Below the pieces are notes generated by a model. That model ran no database searches and had not been told where the DNA came from. It was given only the letters and a program-made list of their open reading frames with translations. From Saccharospirillum alexandrii_A (GTDB taxonomy: Bacteria; Pseudomonadota; Gammaproteobacteria; Pseudomonadales; Natronospirillaceae): a DNA stretch of 64,000 nucleotides. The first letter of the stretch is position 1. Every line of letters starts with the position of its first letter. Position numbers and translations under genes: made by a program. This document shows positions 8,979 through 17,395 of the stretch, one piece after another. The stretch is from assembly GCF_043641555.1 (NCBI RefSeq), contig NZ_JBHZRJ010000004.1:479040-543039 (forward strand), in the 5' to 3' direction.

Positions 8979-9302
8979 ATGTCAGACAACAACGCTCAGG
9001 GAATTGAAGTTGTAAATGCATTCTTCCGATTTGCTCGAATTCCACATCAGTTCCCCAATTCGCGTAGAGTAACCGATCAAACTGCGGAGGTACTCGATGA
9101 AGCGCTTGGCCGTATTCAATTGTGCAGCAATTCAATGACCTGGGTGCCAAAGCCTACAGGGGGTCGGCCTGATATTAGGTGGCTTACAAGGACCCTGGGA
9201 AAGCAATTCATCCGGGATATTAGAAGCCAGGAATTGTCTCGAATTTGCGGTTTGGCAGTTATCGCAAGCCTGAGAACCAAGATAGAATTGACGTTGGAGT
9301 GA
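8979..9302 (+). CDS. Hypothetical protein, first gene of a low-GC pair
   Basis: 107 residues, soluble, with an AAAGGAGAT ribosome site placed correctly before ATG 8979. I do not recognise a family. Visible features are a helical amphipathic N-terminal half (EVVNAFFRFARIPHQF), two cysteines and a basic middle (RWLTRTLGKQFIRDIR). Codon use is more AT-rich than in flanking genes. Its stop TGA lies 5 bases before the chosen start of the next gene, so the two probably form an operon. Being a recent acquisition is inference from composition. Confidence 0.65.
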   Translation: MSDNNAQGIEVVNAFFRFARIPHQFPNSRRVTDQTAEVLDEALGRIQLCSNSMTWVPKPTGGRPDIRWLTRTLGKQFIRDIRSQELSRICGLAVIASLRTKIELTLE

Positions 9303-9307
9303 GTCGA

Positions 9308-9886
9308 GTGTGGAAGCTAAGTTTAGCGTTACTAATATATTCATCATCAGTCTTCGCAGATGACCAATGGCCAAATGCTCAATGCGAGCATTGCCTTCCG
9401 CTCACAGTAAACGATGTACAAGTAATGCTACCTATTGATGGGCTTGTTGAATCTGGTCCCGGAATGGGAGGTGGGGCTGGAGATCTGGCATTTGTCGCGA
9501 TCTATGACAACGCAGACCAGGTAACCATTCTGAGAGCAGGTATAGATGATTTGGTACCTGGATTGTTGGATAGCGAACAATTCCGTGAAGAATACCATTC
9601 ATGTTTGTCATGTCTGATGCAGTTGGCTGTCGAAAGTCCTGATCTGGACACGACCAATGAATTGGTCGGTCGTGTCGTTAGGGCGTTTGAGATCGATACT
9701 GACAGAAGTAAAAGTTACCGGAGAGAAGATGTGACAGCGGTATGGATTCCGGGCGAAACGGAGCCTGGTATTCGTTCCGACCAGCTGCTTGTTCAGCGGC
9801 AGGGTAGTGAAAAAGTCTATTTGATGACTGGTCGCTTTAATCACCACCTTGCTGAGCGAGTGTTGGCTTCCTTGCGGTACTTATAA
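9308..9886 (+). CDS. Hypothetical secreted protein with two CxxC motifs
   Basis: About 192 residues. A GTG at 9308 preceded by GGAG gives a clean signal peptide (VWKLSLALLIYSSSVFADD, cleavage likely after SVFA), so export to the periplasm is likely; a GTG at 9299 overlapping the previous stop is an alternative. The mature protein has CEHC near its N-terminus and CLSC in the middle, spaced like metal- or disulfide-forming pairs. No family recognised. Hand-counted lines in this gene are about 38-55% GC, lower than the neighbouring genes. A palindromic repeat begins about 50 bases after the stop. Confidence 0.65.
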   Translation: MWKLSLALLIYSSSVFADDQWPNAQCEHCLPLTVNDVQVMLPIDGLVESGPGMGGGAGDLAFVAIYDNADQVTILRAGIDDLVPGLLDSEQFREEYHSCLSCLMQLAVESPDLDTTNELVGRVVRAFEIDTDRSKSYRREDVTAVWIPGETEPGIRSDQLLVQRQGSEKVYLMTGRFNHHLAERVLASLRYL

Positions 9887-9936
9887 GTGCTCTTCCAGGG
9901 CACTGTCTATCAAGTCCAGGCAACCGCACAAAGCGA

Positions 9937-10049
9937 GCGGCGGCTGCCAGTTGGGCCTCTGCGGGGGAGTCCGCAGCAGGGATGCTGCGGCCTAGGCTCC
10001 ATGGAAGGATTTACGCCGACCGCGCAGAGGCCCCACTGGCTGCCGCCGC
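9937..10049 (+). repeat. 113-bp palindromic repeat, copy A
   Basis: 30-nt arms (9937-9966 and 10020-10049) match in reverse complement at 27 of 30 positions around a 53-nt core beginning GAGTCCGCAGCAGGG. The core forms an 8-bp hairpin with a GGGA loop and a second short hairpin. It lies between two convergent genes. This is the most divergent copy in the outer arms. Confidence 0.9.
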
Positions 10050-10080
10050 GTACCATGGCCGCTGAATGAACGTTCTTTTC

Positions 10081-10980
10081 CTACTCGTCAAATATCAGCG
10101 ACCGGTGAACCGCAACGCCTGCCATGGTGCCCGATGCGATGGCGAAGGTGCCGTTTTGCATGGGGTTGGATAGATCACCCGCTGCGTATATTCCTTTGAC
10201 TGAACTTTCCTTCATGGCATCCACTTTAACGATGGAGCCCAATGGTGTTTCCTCAATCTCCAGTTTCAGTTGTTCGATCAAAGGCGAGGTCAACGTAATT
10301 CTCGGGCCTACATACAGGCCTTGAATAGGTACCGTGCGGCCGTCCAACAGCAATACGCCTTCAACGTCAGCATCGGTGCCCAGAACCTCGACAATCGGTG
10401 AGTGTTCGAGGGTAACGCCTCGTGACAGCAGGTGCTGAAGCGTGTCGCCTTCTGGCTTGAACTGGCCCTGCGTAAAGAGCGTGGTTGCGCCCCAGTCTGG
10501 AATCATGGCGGCCTGGTGAAATGACATCTCGCTGGTGGCCAGAACGCCAAGGGACCGGTCGCTGAGTTCGTAGCCGTGGCAGTAGGGGCAATGAATCACG
10601 GTTTTGCCCCAGCGCTCCTGAACGCCCGGTATGGCCGGCAGTGAGTCGGTAATGCCCATGGCCAGAATCACCCGCTTTGCGATCAAACGCTGGCCACGTT
10701 CAGTGGTTGCCGTGAAACCCTCAGGTGATGGTTCGATGGCGCTCGCGCTGTCTTCCATTAATTCAAAGGTTGGGTAAGCACGCAACTGGGCCAGAGCCGT
10801 AGCGCGAATCTCGGCGGGTGTTTTGCCATCTAGGCAAAATATGCCGTGTGAGGCTTCCGCAAAGCGGTTGCGCGGTGAGTTGGCGTCAATCACAACCACC
10901 TTTTTGCGTGCGCGCACCAGTTGCATGGCGGCAGCCAGGCCTGCAAAACTGCCCCCGATTATGAGCACATCAACGTTCAT
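10081..10980 (-). CDS. Thioredoxin-reductase-like FAD/NAD(P) oxidoreductase
   Basis: 299 residues with the two-nucleotide-domain layout of the TrxB fold: FAD-binding GGSFAGLAAAMQL near residue 9, the redox-active CPYC (HCPYCHGYELS) near residue 132, and the second FAD motif GIYAAGDLSN near residue 265. It is a cytoplasmic flavoenzyme that would pass electrons from NAD(P)H to a dithiol. It is divergently transcribed from an Rrf2 regulator with a shared palindrome between them, a common arrangement for this group. The physiological partner is unknown; it is probably not the housekeeping TrxB because that is longer and usually sits elsewhere. Confidence 0.85.
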   Translation of the reverse strand: MNVDVLIIGGSFAGLAAAMQLVRARKKVVVIDANSPRNRFAEASHGIFCLDGKTPAEIRATALAQLRAYPTFELMEDSASAIEPSPEGFTATTERGQRLIAKRVILAMGITDSLPAIPGVQERWGKTVIHCPYCHGYELSDRSLGVLATSEMSFHQAAMIPDWGATTLFTQGQFKPEGDTLQHLLSRGVTLEHSPIVEVLGTDADVEGVLLLDGRTVPIQGLYVGPRITLTSPLIEQLKLEIEETPLGSIVKVDAMKESSVKGIYAAGDLSNPMQNGTFAIASGTMAGVAVHRSLIFDE

Positions 10981-11001
10981 GGCGATTCCTTACCTGTATC
11001 A

Positions 11002-11051
11002 TGTAACTCATATTGTTACATCAAGCAATGCACGAGCGCAACACATGTAAC
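11002..11051. promoter_or_regulatory. Probable Rrf2 operator region
   Basis: TGTAAC-N7-GTTACA is a perfect inverted repeat at 11002-11020 and a further half-site TGTAAC is at 11046-11051. It lies in the 117-bp gap between the divergent flavoprotein and Rrf2 genes. Regulation by the adjacent regulator is inferred from position and symmetry. Confidence 0.65.
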
Positions 11052-11097
11052 ATAAAAAGTTCCATGATAGGATTGAGGTTCATTGAATAGGTGAATT

Positions 11098-11529
11098 ATG
11101 AGAAAAGACAGCCGATTATCCCGGGTATTGCACGTACTGGTGCATCTGGAAGCCTTTGATGCCCCTGTTACCTCGGATGTACTGGCCGAGATGCTCAGTA
11201 CCAACCCGGTGGTGGTGCGCCGTACTATGGCGCTGTTGCGTGATCAGGGTTATGTGCAATCCGTTAAAGGGCACAGCGGTGGCTGGTCTTTGTCGAAACC
11301 CCTGAGTGAGCTGACCTTGTTGGACATTCACAAGGCCCTGGGCGACAGCTCGATTTTTACCATCGGCCTGACCGACGAGCACACCCAGTGCCCAATAGAG
11401 CACGCGGTAAACGTTGCGCTGAAGGATGTAATGAATGAGGCAGAAGCGCTTATGCTGGAGCGCTTTGGTGAGATAACTCTGGATATTCTGGGGGCTGAGT
11501 TCAAGCGTCCTGCTCGTTCTGACGGGTAG
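11098..11529 (+). CDS. Rrf2-family transcriptional regulator (YwnA-like)
   Basis: 143 residues with an N-terminal winged helix (residues 5-65: LSRVLHVLVHLEAFDAPVTS.. VVVRRTMALLRDQGYV) and the Rrf2 wing motif GHSGGWSL. It lacks the three-cysteine cluster of IscR-type iron-sulfur members; the single cysteine in TQCPIEHAVN resembles the YwnA/thiol-sensing subgroup. It probably represses itself and the divergent flavoprotein gene through the palindrome at 11002-11020. The signal may be a reactive electrophile or oxidant (inference). ATG 11098 has AGGTG upstream. Confidence 0.87.
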   Translation: MRKDSRLSRVLHVLVHLEAFDAPVTSDVLAEMLSTNPVVVRRTMALLRDQGYVQSVKGHSGGWSLSKPLSELTLLDIHKALGDSSIFTIGLTDEHTQCPIEHAVNVALKDVMNEAEALMLERFGEITLDILGAEFKRPARSDG

Positions 11530-11560
11530 CGACTCGGCATGGAGTTTGGCCGGGGCGTTC

Positions 11561-11703
11561 TATTAGGTAGTTGAAAAAGACTTCCTGCCTTTTTCAAAAC
11601 ACGAGAACCAAAAAATTGCGATTTTTGCTTCTCTCGCAAAATCAATGAATTAACAGTCATCAATTTTGTCGGATCGTCCATGTTCCGGTAGCAGGCGGCT
11701 GAA
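11561..11703 (+). repeat. 143-bp MITE-like element, copy 1
   Basis: This block is about 90% identical by eye to the reverse complement of 51601-51743. Inside are three consecutive hairpins: GAAAAAG/CTTTTTC, CAAAATCAATGA/GTCATCAATTTTG and a CCGGA/TCCGG arm pair. Both ends carry related 15-mers in direct orientation (TATTAGGTAGTTGAA and TAGCAGGCGGCTGAA). There is no coding capacity. It begins 31 bases after the Rrf2 stop codon. Confidence 0.8.
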
Positions 11704-11729
11704 ATTCTTTTAATTGCAACAGCCTGCTA
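11689..11729. repeat. Short inverted repeat TAGCAGGC...GCCTGCTA
   Basis: Perfect 8-bp arms at 11689-11696 and 11722-11729. The left arm is shared with the right end of the 143-bp element, so an inverted extra copy of its end motif lies just beyond it. Confidence 0.6.
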
Positions 11730-11771
11730 TAGTGTTATGGGTGGCAAACGACCAACAAGGGAGAACCACCA

Positions 11772-12185
11772 ATGTCAGCCAGCGAACAGACCGGCGCCTG
11801 CCTTTGTGGCAAAGTTCGTATTACGGCCAACCCGGAGAAACTGCACTTGGTGGCTTGCCACTGCACACAGTGCCAGACTTGGGGTGGCGGACCTTTTTTA
11901 TCGGTAGATTGTGGCGGTTCGGTGGTCATTGATGGTGAGGAAGCGGTGACCGCCTATTCATCGTCGCAATGGGCCGAGCGCGGATTCTGCCACGAGTGTG
12001 GCACGCATCTGTATTACCGCCTGAAAGGTACAGGTGAATACGCCATTCCGGTGGGGTTGTTTGCGGGGGATACCAACTGGGCCTTTAATCTGCAGATCTT
12101 TATTGATCAGAAACCCAGCTGTTATTCGTTTGCGGAGCAGACCGAGAACCTGACCCGGGATGAGGCGTTTGAGCGCTATTCCTGA
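11772..12185 (+). CDS. GFA-domain (glutathione-dependent formaldehyde-activating-like) protein
   Basis: 137 residues in a Mss4-like zinc fold. The expected cysteines are all visible: CLCGKV near residue 11, ACHCTQC near residue 34 and HECG near residue 75. Members bind structural zinc and were named for an enzyme that joins formaldehyde to glutathione; most members, including this one, have no proven substrate. The ribosome site GGGAG precedes ATG 11772. No formaldehyde pathway genes are nearby. Confidence 0.85.
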   Translation: MSASEQTGACLCGKVRITANPEKLHLVACHCTQCQTWGGGPFLSVDCGGSVVIDGEEAVTAYSSSQWAERGFCHECGTHLYYRLKGTGEYAIPVGLFAGDTNWAFNLQIFIDQKPSCYSFAEQTENLTRDEAFERYS

Positions 12186-12300
12186 TTGCCGCACCATCGC
12201 AACAAGTGATCGGGTACACACGATTGACAAAAAATCAGGTAGGCTGTGTGACAACCTGATAAAGTCGAATCGATGCATCACAAACAAGTAGGAGATCGTC

Positions 12301-12654
12301 ATGAAACTAAGTAGATTGCCTCGCTGGATTACCGTTGTTTCGCTGGTTACTACCTTGGTTATCGGCAGTTTGGGCTCGCAACTGGCTGTGGCCGATATTG
12401 TCGGCACCGAAACCCTGTTGCAGGAACAAAGCGGTACCCTAACCCGTGATGAACTGCAGTCCCTCATTGCGCGCGGGGATGTTCAACAGCAGCTGATCGA
12501 TTACGGCATCTCTCCCGAAGAGGCCTCCGATCGCGTTGCGGCGCTGACCAACACCGAACTCCAGTATTTGTCCCAGCATATGGCTGATGAACCCGCTGGT
12601 GGTTCCGTCGCCCTGATCCTCGTTGTCATCATACTGATTCTGCTGCTGCGTTAA
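12301..12654 (+). CDS. PA2779-type small exported membrane protein
   Basis: 117 residues: an N-terminal signal/anchor (WITVVSLVTTLVIGSLGSQLAVA), a hydrophilic helical middle with repeated leucine/aspartate patterns (TRDELQSLIARGDVQQQL, SPEEASDRVAALTNTEL), and a C-terminal hydrophobic anchor (VALILVVIILILLLR). This layout and the following C39-like gene match the PA2779-PA2778 pair known from Pseudomonas as a conserved unit of unknown role. AGTAGGAGAT provides the ribosome site. The next gene starts 4 bases after the stop. Confidence 0.8.
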   Translation: MKLSRLPRWITVVSLVTTLVIGSLGSQLAVADIVGTETLLQEQSGTLTRDELQSLIARGDVQQQLIDYGISPEEASDRVAALTNTELQYLSQHMADEPAGGSVALILVVIILILLLR

Positions 12655-12657
12655 GGC

Positions 12658-13608
12658 GTGTCGTTACGGCAAGCGGGCTGGTCGCTGCTAATAGCGGCCG
12701 GCTTTTTAACCGGGTGCGCCTCGGGCACTTTGCAGTATGAGCAGTTATCAACCGAGCCTGCTGTTACCGGCCTGTCCGATCAGGTGCTTTTAAACGAGAT
12801 CCCCTTCTTTCCTCAGGAAGCCTATCAATGCGGCCCGGCCAGCCTGGCAATGTTGATGATCCATCAGGGTAAACCGATACAGCCTGATGAGCTGGTGGAT
12901 CAGGTTTTTATTGAATCCCGCCAGGGCAGTTTGAAGGCCGAAATGTTGGCGGCGACCCGACGCCAGGGGCTACTCCCCTACGTGCACGACACCCGCTTTT
13001 CTACTCTGCTTGAGCAACTGGAGGCGGGGCACCCCGTTCTCGTGTTTCAGAACCTCGGTTTTGGCTTTTATCCGGTCTGGCATTATGCCGTTGTCATTGG
13101 CTACGATCTGGACGATGCAGTCATGGTATTGCATTCCGGCACAACGGCTGGCCTGGAGCGCGATTTCAGACGCTTCGAACTGGAGTGGCGCGGTGGCGAT
13201 TACTGGGCGATGACCATGCACCGGCCGGGTGAGTTTCCGGTCAACGCAGAGCCCACCGCCTATCTGGAAGCAACGGCCGGACTGGAGCAGGCGGAACAAT
13301 TCGAGGCGGCCGCACTGGCCTACCAGGCGGCTACAGAGCGTTGGCCCGAACAATTGATCGCCTGGATGGGCCTCGGCAACGTTCGGTATCGCCAACAGCA
13401 GTTTGCAGCCGCCCAGCACGCCTACCAGCACGCACTCAGGCTTGATGCCGATAGTGCCGCTGCACACCATAATCTGGCCTGGGCTCTGATGCGTCAGCAA
13501 GAATACGAAGCGGCTTATGAGCCTGCCCGTGTCGCGAACCGTCTGGCTGACGAGCAGGGCGAGCGCTACCGAAGCGCCTGGCAAGCCTGGCAGGCCAATA
13601 ACGAATAG
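12658..13608 (+). CDS. PA2778-type lipoprotein: C39-like cysteine peptidase plus TPR
   Basis: 316 residues starting with GTG. The first 20 residues form a lipoprotein signal with lipobox LTGC (Cys20). Residues about 45-190 are a C39-like papain-fold peptidase with nucleophile Cys58 in YQCGPASLAM and the histidine in VWHYAVVIGYD near 143. Residues 205-300 contain tetratricopeptide repeats. C39 domains usually cleave after double-glycine leaders; here the protein is predicted periplasmic and membrane-anchored, not fused to an ABC exporter. Coupling to the upstream small membrane protein suggests a substrate or partner relation, which is inference. Confidence 0.83.
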   Translation: MSLRQAGWSLLIAAGFLTGCASGTLQYEQLSTEPAVTGLSDQVLLNEIPFFPQEAYQCGPASLAMLMIHQGKPIQPDELVDQVFIESRQGSLKAEMLAATRRQGLLPYVHDTRFSTLLEQLEAGHPVLVFQNLGFGFYPVWHYAVVIGYDLDDAVMVLHSGTTAGLERDFRRFELEWRGGDYWAMTMHRPGEFPVNAEPTAYLEATAGLEQAEQFEAAALAYQAATERWPEQLIAWMGLGNVRYRQQQFAAAQHAYQHALRLDADSAAAHHNLAWALMRQQEYEAAYEPARVANRLADEQGERYRSAWQAWQANNE

Positions 13609-13627
13609 TGCATTTTCCGCCTCGCGG

Positions 13628-14680
13628 TTATTCGGACACGGCGGCCCCTAATCCAGGTGGCGGATCGTTTGGCGTGAAGTCCGGTTCAACTTGGTAACCT
13701 GCGCTCTGCAGGGCATTGGCCAAGGCCACTTTGTTGCTCACGCCCAACTGACCATAAACCTGACGCAGGTAGGTTCGCACGGTTGCAGGCGTTAAGCCTA
13801 ACGACCTTGCCACCTCCTTGTAGGACTGACCCTGGGCGTACAACAACGCTGCGCTCAGCTCGCGCGGTGGAGGAAGGCCGTCTTCATGTTGAGTGAGTGT
13901 CAGTGAGGCGAGTTTGCCACAAGGTTGCACCATAAGGCCGGTTCGGTCGCGCGGGTGACAAGGCTGCTGTTGTGACGTAGGCAGGGTATCCAACAGAAGG
14001 CTGGGCAGTACGGTGCCTTGCCAGTCTTTAAAACGTTCGCCCAGCACCCGGCCTAACTGTTTGCCGATGTAGAGTATGCGGCCGGTCGATGTGGTCAGTG
14101 CAGCACTGTCCCAGTGGTTGCGAAAACGGCCATAGTTAGCCTGGCGCAGGCAGCGAATCCAGCCATTCAGCAGGTGTGTGCCGTACTCTTCAAGCCAGAG
14201 GGCATCCAGCCGGGTAAAACCCGTCCGGGTCTCGTTTCGATAAATGGAAATGAAAAACAACAGTCCACTTGGCTGGAACTGCAATGTCACTGCCAAACAA
14301 TGGTAAAGCCGGTGGCGGCGGGCAAAGGCGTTAACAGTGGCGCCTCCCGGTTTTTCATCTTCAGTGGAGCTATTGTAGAGAATGGCCTTGCCCAATTGGC
14401 TGATAGACGTTCGCGCAAAGTTGTCATTCTGGGATATTGCGTTCCACTCCTCGGCAAACTGAGGACTCAGCCCGATGCTGCCGTGCATCAGGTTCTTAGC
14501 ATCGCCGTGAGGAGAATCGGCCTCTACCTGGCCCCACCAGGCTGAATCGAACGGGACCAGTGACTGCAGGGCAGTTACGGCGTTTAGCAGCCAGGCTTCA
14601 GGATCGGTGGTGGCTGTCGGGTCGGGGAGGTTCAGCAGGCACTGACTGAAGGCACGCAACTGAGTGGTGGTTGGGCTCAT
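13628..14680 (-). CDS. LuxR-family transcriptional regulator
   Basis: 350 residues. The C-terminus (about 270-335) is a LuxR/GerE helix-turn-helix: ELSAALLYAQGQSYKEVA.. LGLTPATVRTYLRQVYGQLG. The N-terminal 230 residues have no receiver aspartate signature and resemble a GAF/PAS-like sensor, unrecognised. GGAG precedes ATG 14680. It follows the serine hydrolase gene on the same strand but two hairpins separate them, so it probably has its own promoter in 14681-14789. Confidence 0.85.
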   Translation of the reverse strand: MSPTTTQLRAFSQCLLNLPDPTATTDPEAWLLNAVTALQSLVPFDSAWWGQVEADSPHGDAKNLMHGSIGLSPQFAEEWNAISQNDNFARTSISQLGKAILYNSSTEDEKPGGATVNAFARRHRLYHCLAVTLQFQPSGLLFFISIYRNETRTGFTRLDALWLEEYGTHLLNGWIRCLRQANYGRFRNHWDSAALTTSTGRILYIGKQLGRVLGERFKDWQGTVLPSLLLDTLPTSQQQPCHPRDRTGLMVQPCGKLASLTLTQHEDGLPPPRELSAALLYAQGQSYKEVARSLGLTPATVRTYLRQVYGQLGVSNKVALANALQSAGYQVEPDFTPNDPPPGLGAAVSE

Positions 14681-14701
14681 GGCGGTCTCCCAGACGGTTG
14701 A

Positions 14702-14721
14702 GCGAGGCTAAATAGCCTCGC
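14702..14721. terminator. Perfect stem-loop between serine hydrolase and luxR
   Basis: GCGAGGCTA-AA-TAGCCTCGC, a perfect 9-bp stem 22 bases before the LuxR start. It could act in the LuxR 5' leader or as part of a terminator for the upstream hydrolase gene. Confidence 0.45.
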
Positions 14722-14748
14722 CACTGTTCAACTGCAGGTATACCGCTG

Positions 14749-14776
14749 ACCCCCGGCCTTGTCAAAGCCGGGGGGT
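14749..14776 (-). terminator. GC-rich terminator-like stem of the serine hydrolase gene
   Basis: ACCCCCGGC pairs with GCCGGGGGGT around a short loop, 14 bases past the hydrolase stop on the leftward strand. A long T-run is lacking. Confidence 0.55.
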
Positions 14777-14789
14777 TGGCTGATCACTG

Positions 14790-15995
14790 TTAAAGCTGTT
14801 CAGCAACTGCTTTGAAAAAGTTGATGTTCGGTTCTTCCCAGCCCAGCGGGTCAGTCGAGTAACTTAACTTGACGATGACCACATCGCGCTCGGGGTCGAT
14901 GTAGATGAACTGATTGAACAGGCCAATGGCGGCGTAGGCATCGGAATCGGTCAGAGTCCACCACTGGTATTGGTAGCCCAGCGATGCGCCTGGCTCGTAA
15001 GGTTCATAGCCAGCGTCCGGTATGGTGGAAGCACTCACCCAGTCGGACGGTACGACCTGGCGGCCATTGGCTTGCCCGTCATTGAGCATCATCAGCCCGA
15101 AACGTCCCAGGTCTCGCAGGGTGGCGTTAAACCCTGCACCATAGAATTCATCGCCGACCGGTTCCGGCCCGTCCATAATCCAGTAACCCGGGTGCTCCAT
15201 GCCGGCAGGCTGCCAGAGTTTTTCAGACATATATTCGGAAACCTTGGTGCCGGTTGCTGCTGCCAGCAGACAGCCCAGAACGCTGGTATCCAGCGTGGCA
15301 TAGTTAAAGGCTTCGCCGGGCGTCACCTTTGGTCCGGAGCGTTCGGCGTAATCGCACCAGCGGTAGTTATAGGCGACCAGCGCGTTGTCGTGTACTTCGG
15401 TCAGTTGTGTGTCACTGCCGAATTCATAGCGCTCTTCCCAGTTAACGCCGGAGCGCATGCTAAGCACTTGCTCAATCGTCACGCCATCGTAGCCGGAGCC
15501 CGCCATGGCCGGTAAATAGTCGGTGACCTTGTCATCCAGGCTACCGATAGCGCCTTCGCTCTGGGCGATGCCGATGAGGGTGGCGATAATGGATTTGGAC
15601 ATGGAGAACACCGTATGCCGGGTAGCCGGAGTCATGCTGTTTCGATATTGCTCGTGAACGATGGTTCCGTCTTTGATGACCAGCAAGCCGTTTGTTCTGG
15701 TTTTTTCCAGGAAGGCTTCCAGGTCGTAGTCCTCACCTTCGAATTGGAACGGACCGTTCAACGCCGTGGCGTCTGACGGCAGGTGCCAGGCTTGACTGCC
15801 GGCGGCAACGGTCCGGGTGGCAAAGAGTTTGTTCATGTGTTGGAAAGTCAGGTAATTCAGGCCCGGGAAAAACATACTGGCCCGGGCGCCTAACAGCGTA
15901 TCGCTGGTCCAGTCGATGGGTTCTGCCATGGCCGGGCTCAACAGAGACAGCGTGCAGGACAGTGCTGCAACGGCGAGGGGTTTGGTCGGGTTCAT
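14790..15995 (-). CDS. Exported serine hydrolase, class C beta-lactamase fold
   Basis: 401 residues. A Sec signal peptide (VAALSCTLSLLSPAMAEP) is followed by the beta-lactamase/penicillin-binding fold. The nucleophile motif SxxK is FSMSKS near residue 131, a tyrosine motif candidate is in the AFNYATLDT segment, and the tail has AAIGLFNQFIYIDPERD. Such proteins are periplasmic esterases, peptidases or beta-lactamases; the subfamily annotated as EstB-like hydrolases is the closest impression. True beta-lactamase activity is not supported by context. Confidence 0.83.
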   Translation of the reverse strand: MNPTKPLAVAALSCTLSLLSPAMAEPIDWTSDTLLGARASMFFPGLNYLTFQHMNKLFATRTVAAGSQAWHLPSDATALNGPFQFEGEDYDLEAFLEKTRTNGLLVIKDGTIVHEQYRNSMTPATRHTVFSMSKSIIATLIGIAQSEGAIGSLDDKVTDYLPAMAGSGYDGVTIEQVLSMRSGVNWEERYEFGSDTQLTEVHDNALVAYNYRWCDYAERSGPKVTPGEAFNYATLDTSVLGCLLAAATGTKVSEYMSEKLWQPAGMEHPGYWIMDGPEPVGDEFYGAGFNATLRDLGRFGLMMLNDGQANGRQVVPSDWVSASTIPDAGYEPYEPGASLGYQYQWWTLTDSDAYAAIGLFNQFIYIDPERDVVIVKLSYSTDPLGWEEPNINFFKAVAEQL

Positions 15996-16092
15996 GCGGT
16001 GACTCCTGTTATTGTTTTGGGATGGTCACCTTCATGCTAGGGAGATTAAGTAGCGGGAGTAACCTCTGCAAATGCAGGGGTTGGGTTGCTGA

Positions 16093-17196
16093 TCACACCT
16101 GATCTGTTTTGCGCACCAGCACAGCCGCCCGAAAGCGTTGCTTGCCATAGCGGGTCATGGCGTCCATCGCTTCTATGGGCACCGGCATAAACTGGTTGTC
16201 GAAGGCGGACTGGGCCTCGTCTTCATCAATTTCCGGGTCGTTCAGGTAGGCGTGGTGCTCGTCTTCGCCAACCCACCAGACCCAGTGCGGGGCTTTGTTG
16301 CGATTCAGTCTCCAGGTGCTGATCAGTACCAGAATTTGCCATCCGGCCTGGCGCAGGTCATGGGCTTCATTCGCCATCAGTACACGCTGATGCAGCCCAA
16401 TGCCCCTGGCTTGGGCTTCTTCCAGAAACTGGTTGTGAACATCAATCATGACCTGGCGCTTGTGCTCAACACGCACACTGTCAATAAAAGGCGGCTCCAG
16501 ATGGCTGGCCCATACTTCGGCTTCAAAACCGCGTTTATCGGCGGCCAGTGCCAGCCCAAGGGGCGATGTGCCACCAAGGCCGGTGGTCATATAGACGGTC
16601 GTGGCTTCGCGCCACAGCTGAATCTCCTGGGCCCGGTTCAGCGGTTGTGCCGGGTCGATATGGTTCAGGGCCATCATTAATGCGGCCGGTCCACAGGTGA
16701 ACGGCGTCGACTGAGGGTAATAGGGTCGCAACGGGTGTTGCGACAGTTGACTGTGCAGCCGTTTTTCGAGGGAAAAAGCGTCGCCTCCATCCACATAGTA
16801 CCCGTTTCGACGCTGCAGGATTTTATAACCTTGCGCTTTGTAGAGCGCCAGGGCCGCTGCATTGCCGTCGCGCACTTCAAGTCGCACAAAGCGGCACTGG
16901 GTGTCGATGGCTTCGGTTTCCAGTGCCTGTAAAAGCTGTTTGCCCAGACCCATGCCACGCGCATCAGGCGAGACAGCCAGCGAGTATATGCGCGCCAATA
17001 CGGTGCCGCGCCGGTGCAACAACAGGCCGTAACCCAATAGAGTGCCCTCGTCGCTTTCGGCAACGAGCAACCGGTCTTGCGGCTGGCGCATAAAACGCTG
17101 AAAGCTGCGGCGGCTGATCTGGTCGTAATCGAAGCATTGGTTTTCGAGCGAAACAAGGGCACCGAGATCGGCTGGGCGGGCAAGCCGAATTTGCAT
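16093..17196 (-). CDS. GNAT acetyltransferase fused to C39-like cysteine peptidase
   Basis: 367 residues from ATG 17196 (AGGAA 7 bases upstream), preferred to the longer frame because it begins at the GNAT domain. Residues 1-155 are a GNAT N-acetyltransferase with the acetyl-CoA loop in DARGMGLGKQLLQALE; residues 170-360 are a papain-like/C39-type peptidase with nucleophile in PFTCGPAALMMAL. It is divergent from a RimK-like ATP-grasp ligase gene with a 199-bp gap. This combination is known from genome surveys as a predicted peptide-synthesis/modification module, without an assigned product to my knowledge. Confidence 0.85.
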   Translation of the reverse strand: MQIRLARPADLGALVSLENQCFDYDQISRRSFQRFMRQPQDRLLVAESDEGTLLGYGLLLHRRGTVLARIYSLAVSPDARGMGLGKQLLQALETEAIDTQCRFVRLEVRDGNAAALALYKAQGYKILQRRNGYYVDGGDAFSLEKRLHSQLSQHPLRPYYPQSTPFTCGPAALMMALNHIDPAQPLNRAQEIQLWREATTVYMTTGLGGTSPLGLALAADKRGFEAEVWASHLEPPFIDSVRVEHKRQVMIDVHNQFLEEAQARGIGLHQRVLMANEAHDLRQAGWQILVLISTWRLNRNKAPHWVWWVGEDEHHAYLNDPEIDEDEAQSAFDNQFMPVPIEAMDAMTRYGKQRFRAAVLVRKTDQV

Positions 17197-17395
17197 AAAG
17201 ACAGTTCCTGGCGGTTGGATGAATGAGCTTGTATAGACTAGGTTAAAAAAGCGGTCAGCAGAGGGTGGATTTCCATAAATATCACACCCGGCCATCTTGC
17301 GTTTTCAACCGTGTAGCGCACACTTTCAACGCCTGCGGGATCGGAGTGATGGTCACCCGGTTAAGCCCGCAACCTGGAATGCAAAAAGGACCCTA

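Noticed and set aside
11561..11771. Degraded insertion sequence with transposase remnant
   Set aside because: No frame in the element resembles a transposase; only hairpins and end motifs are present.
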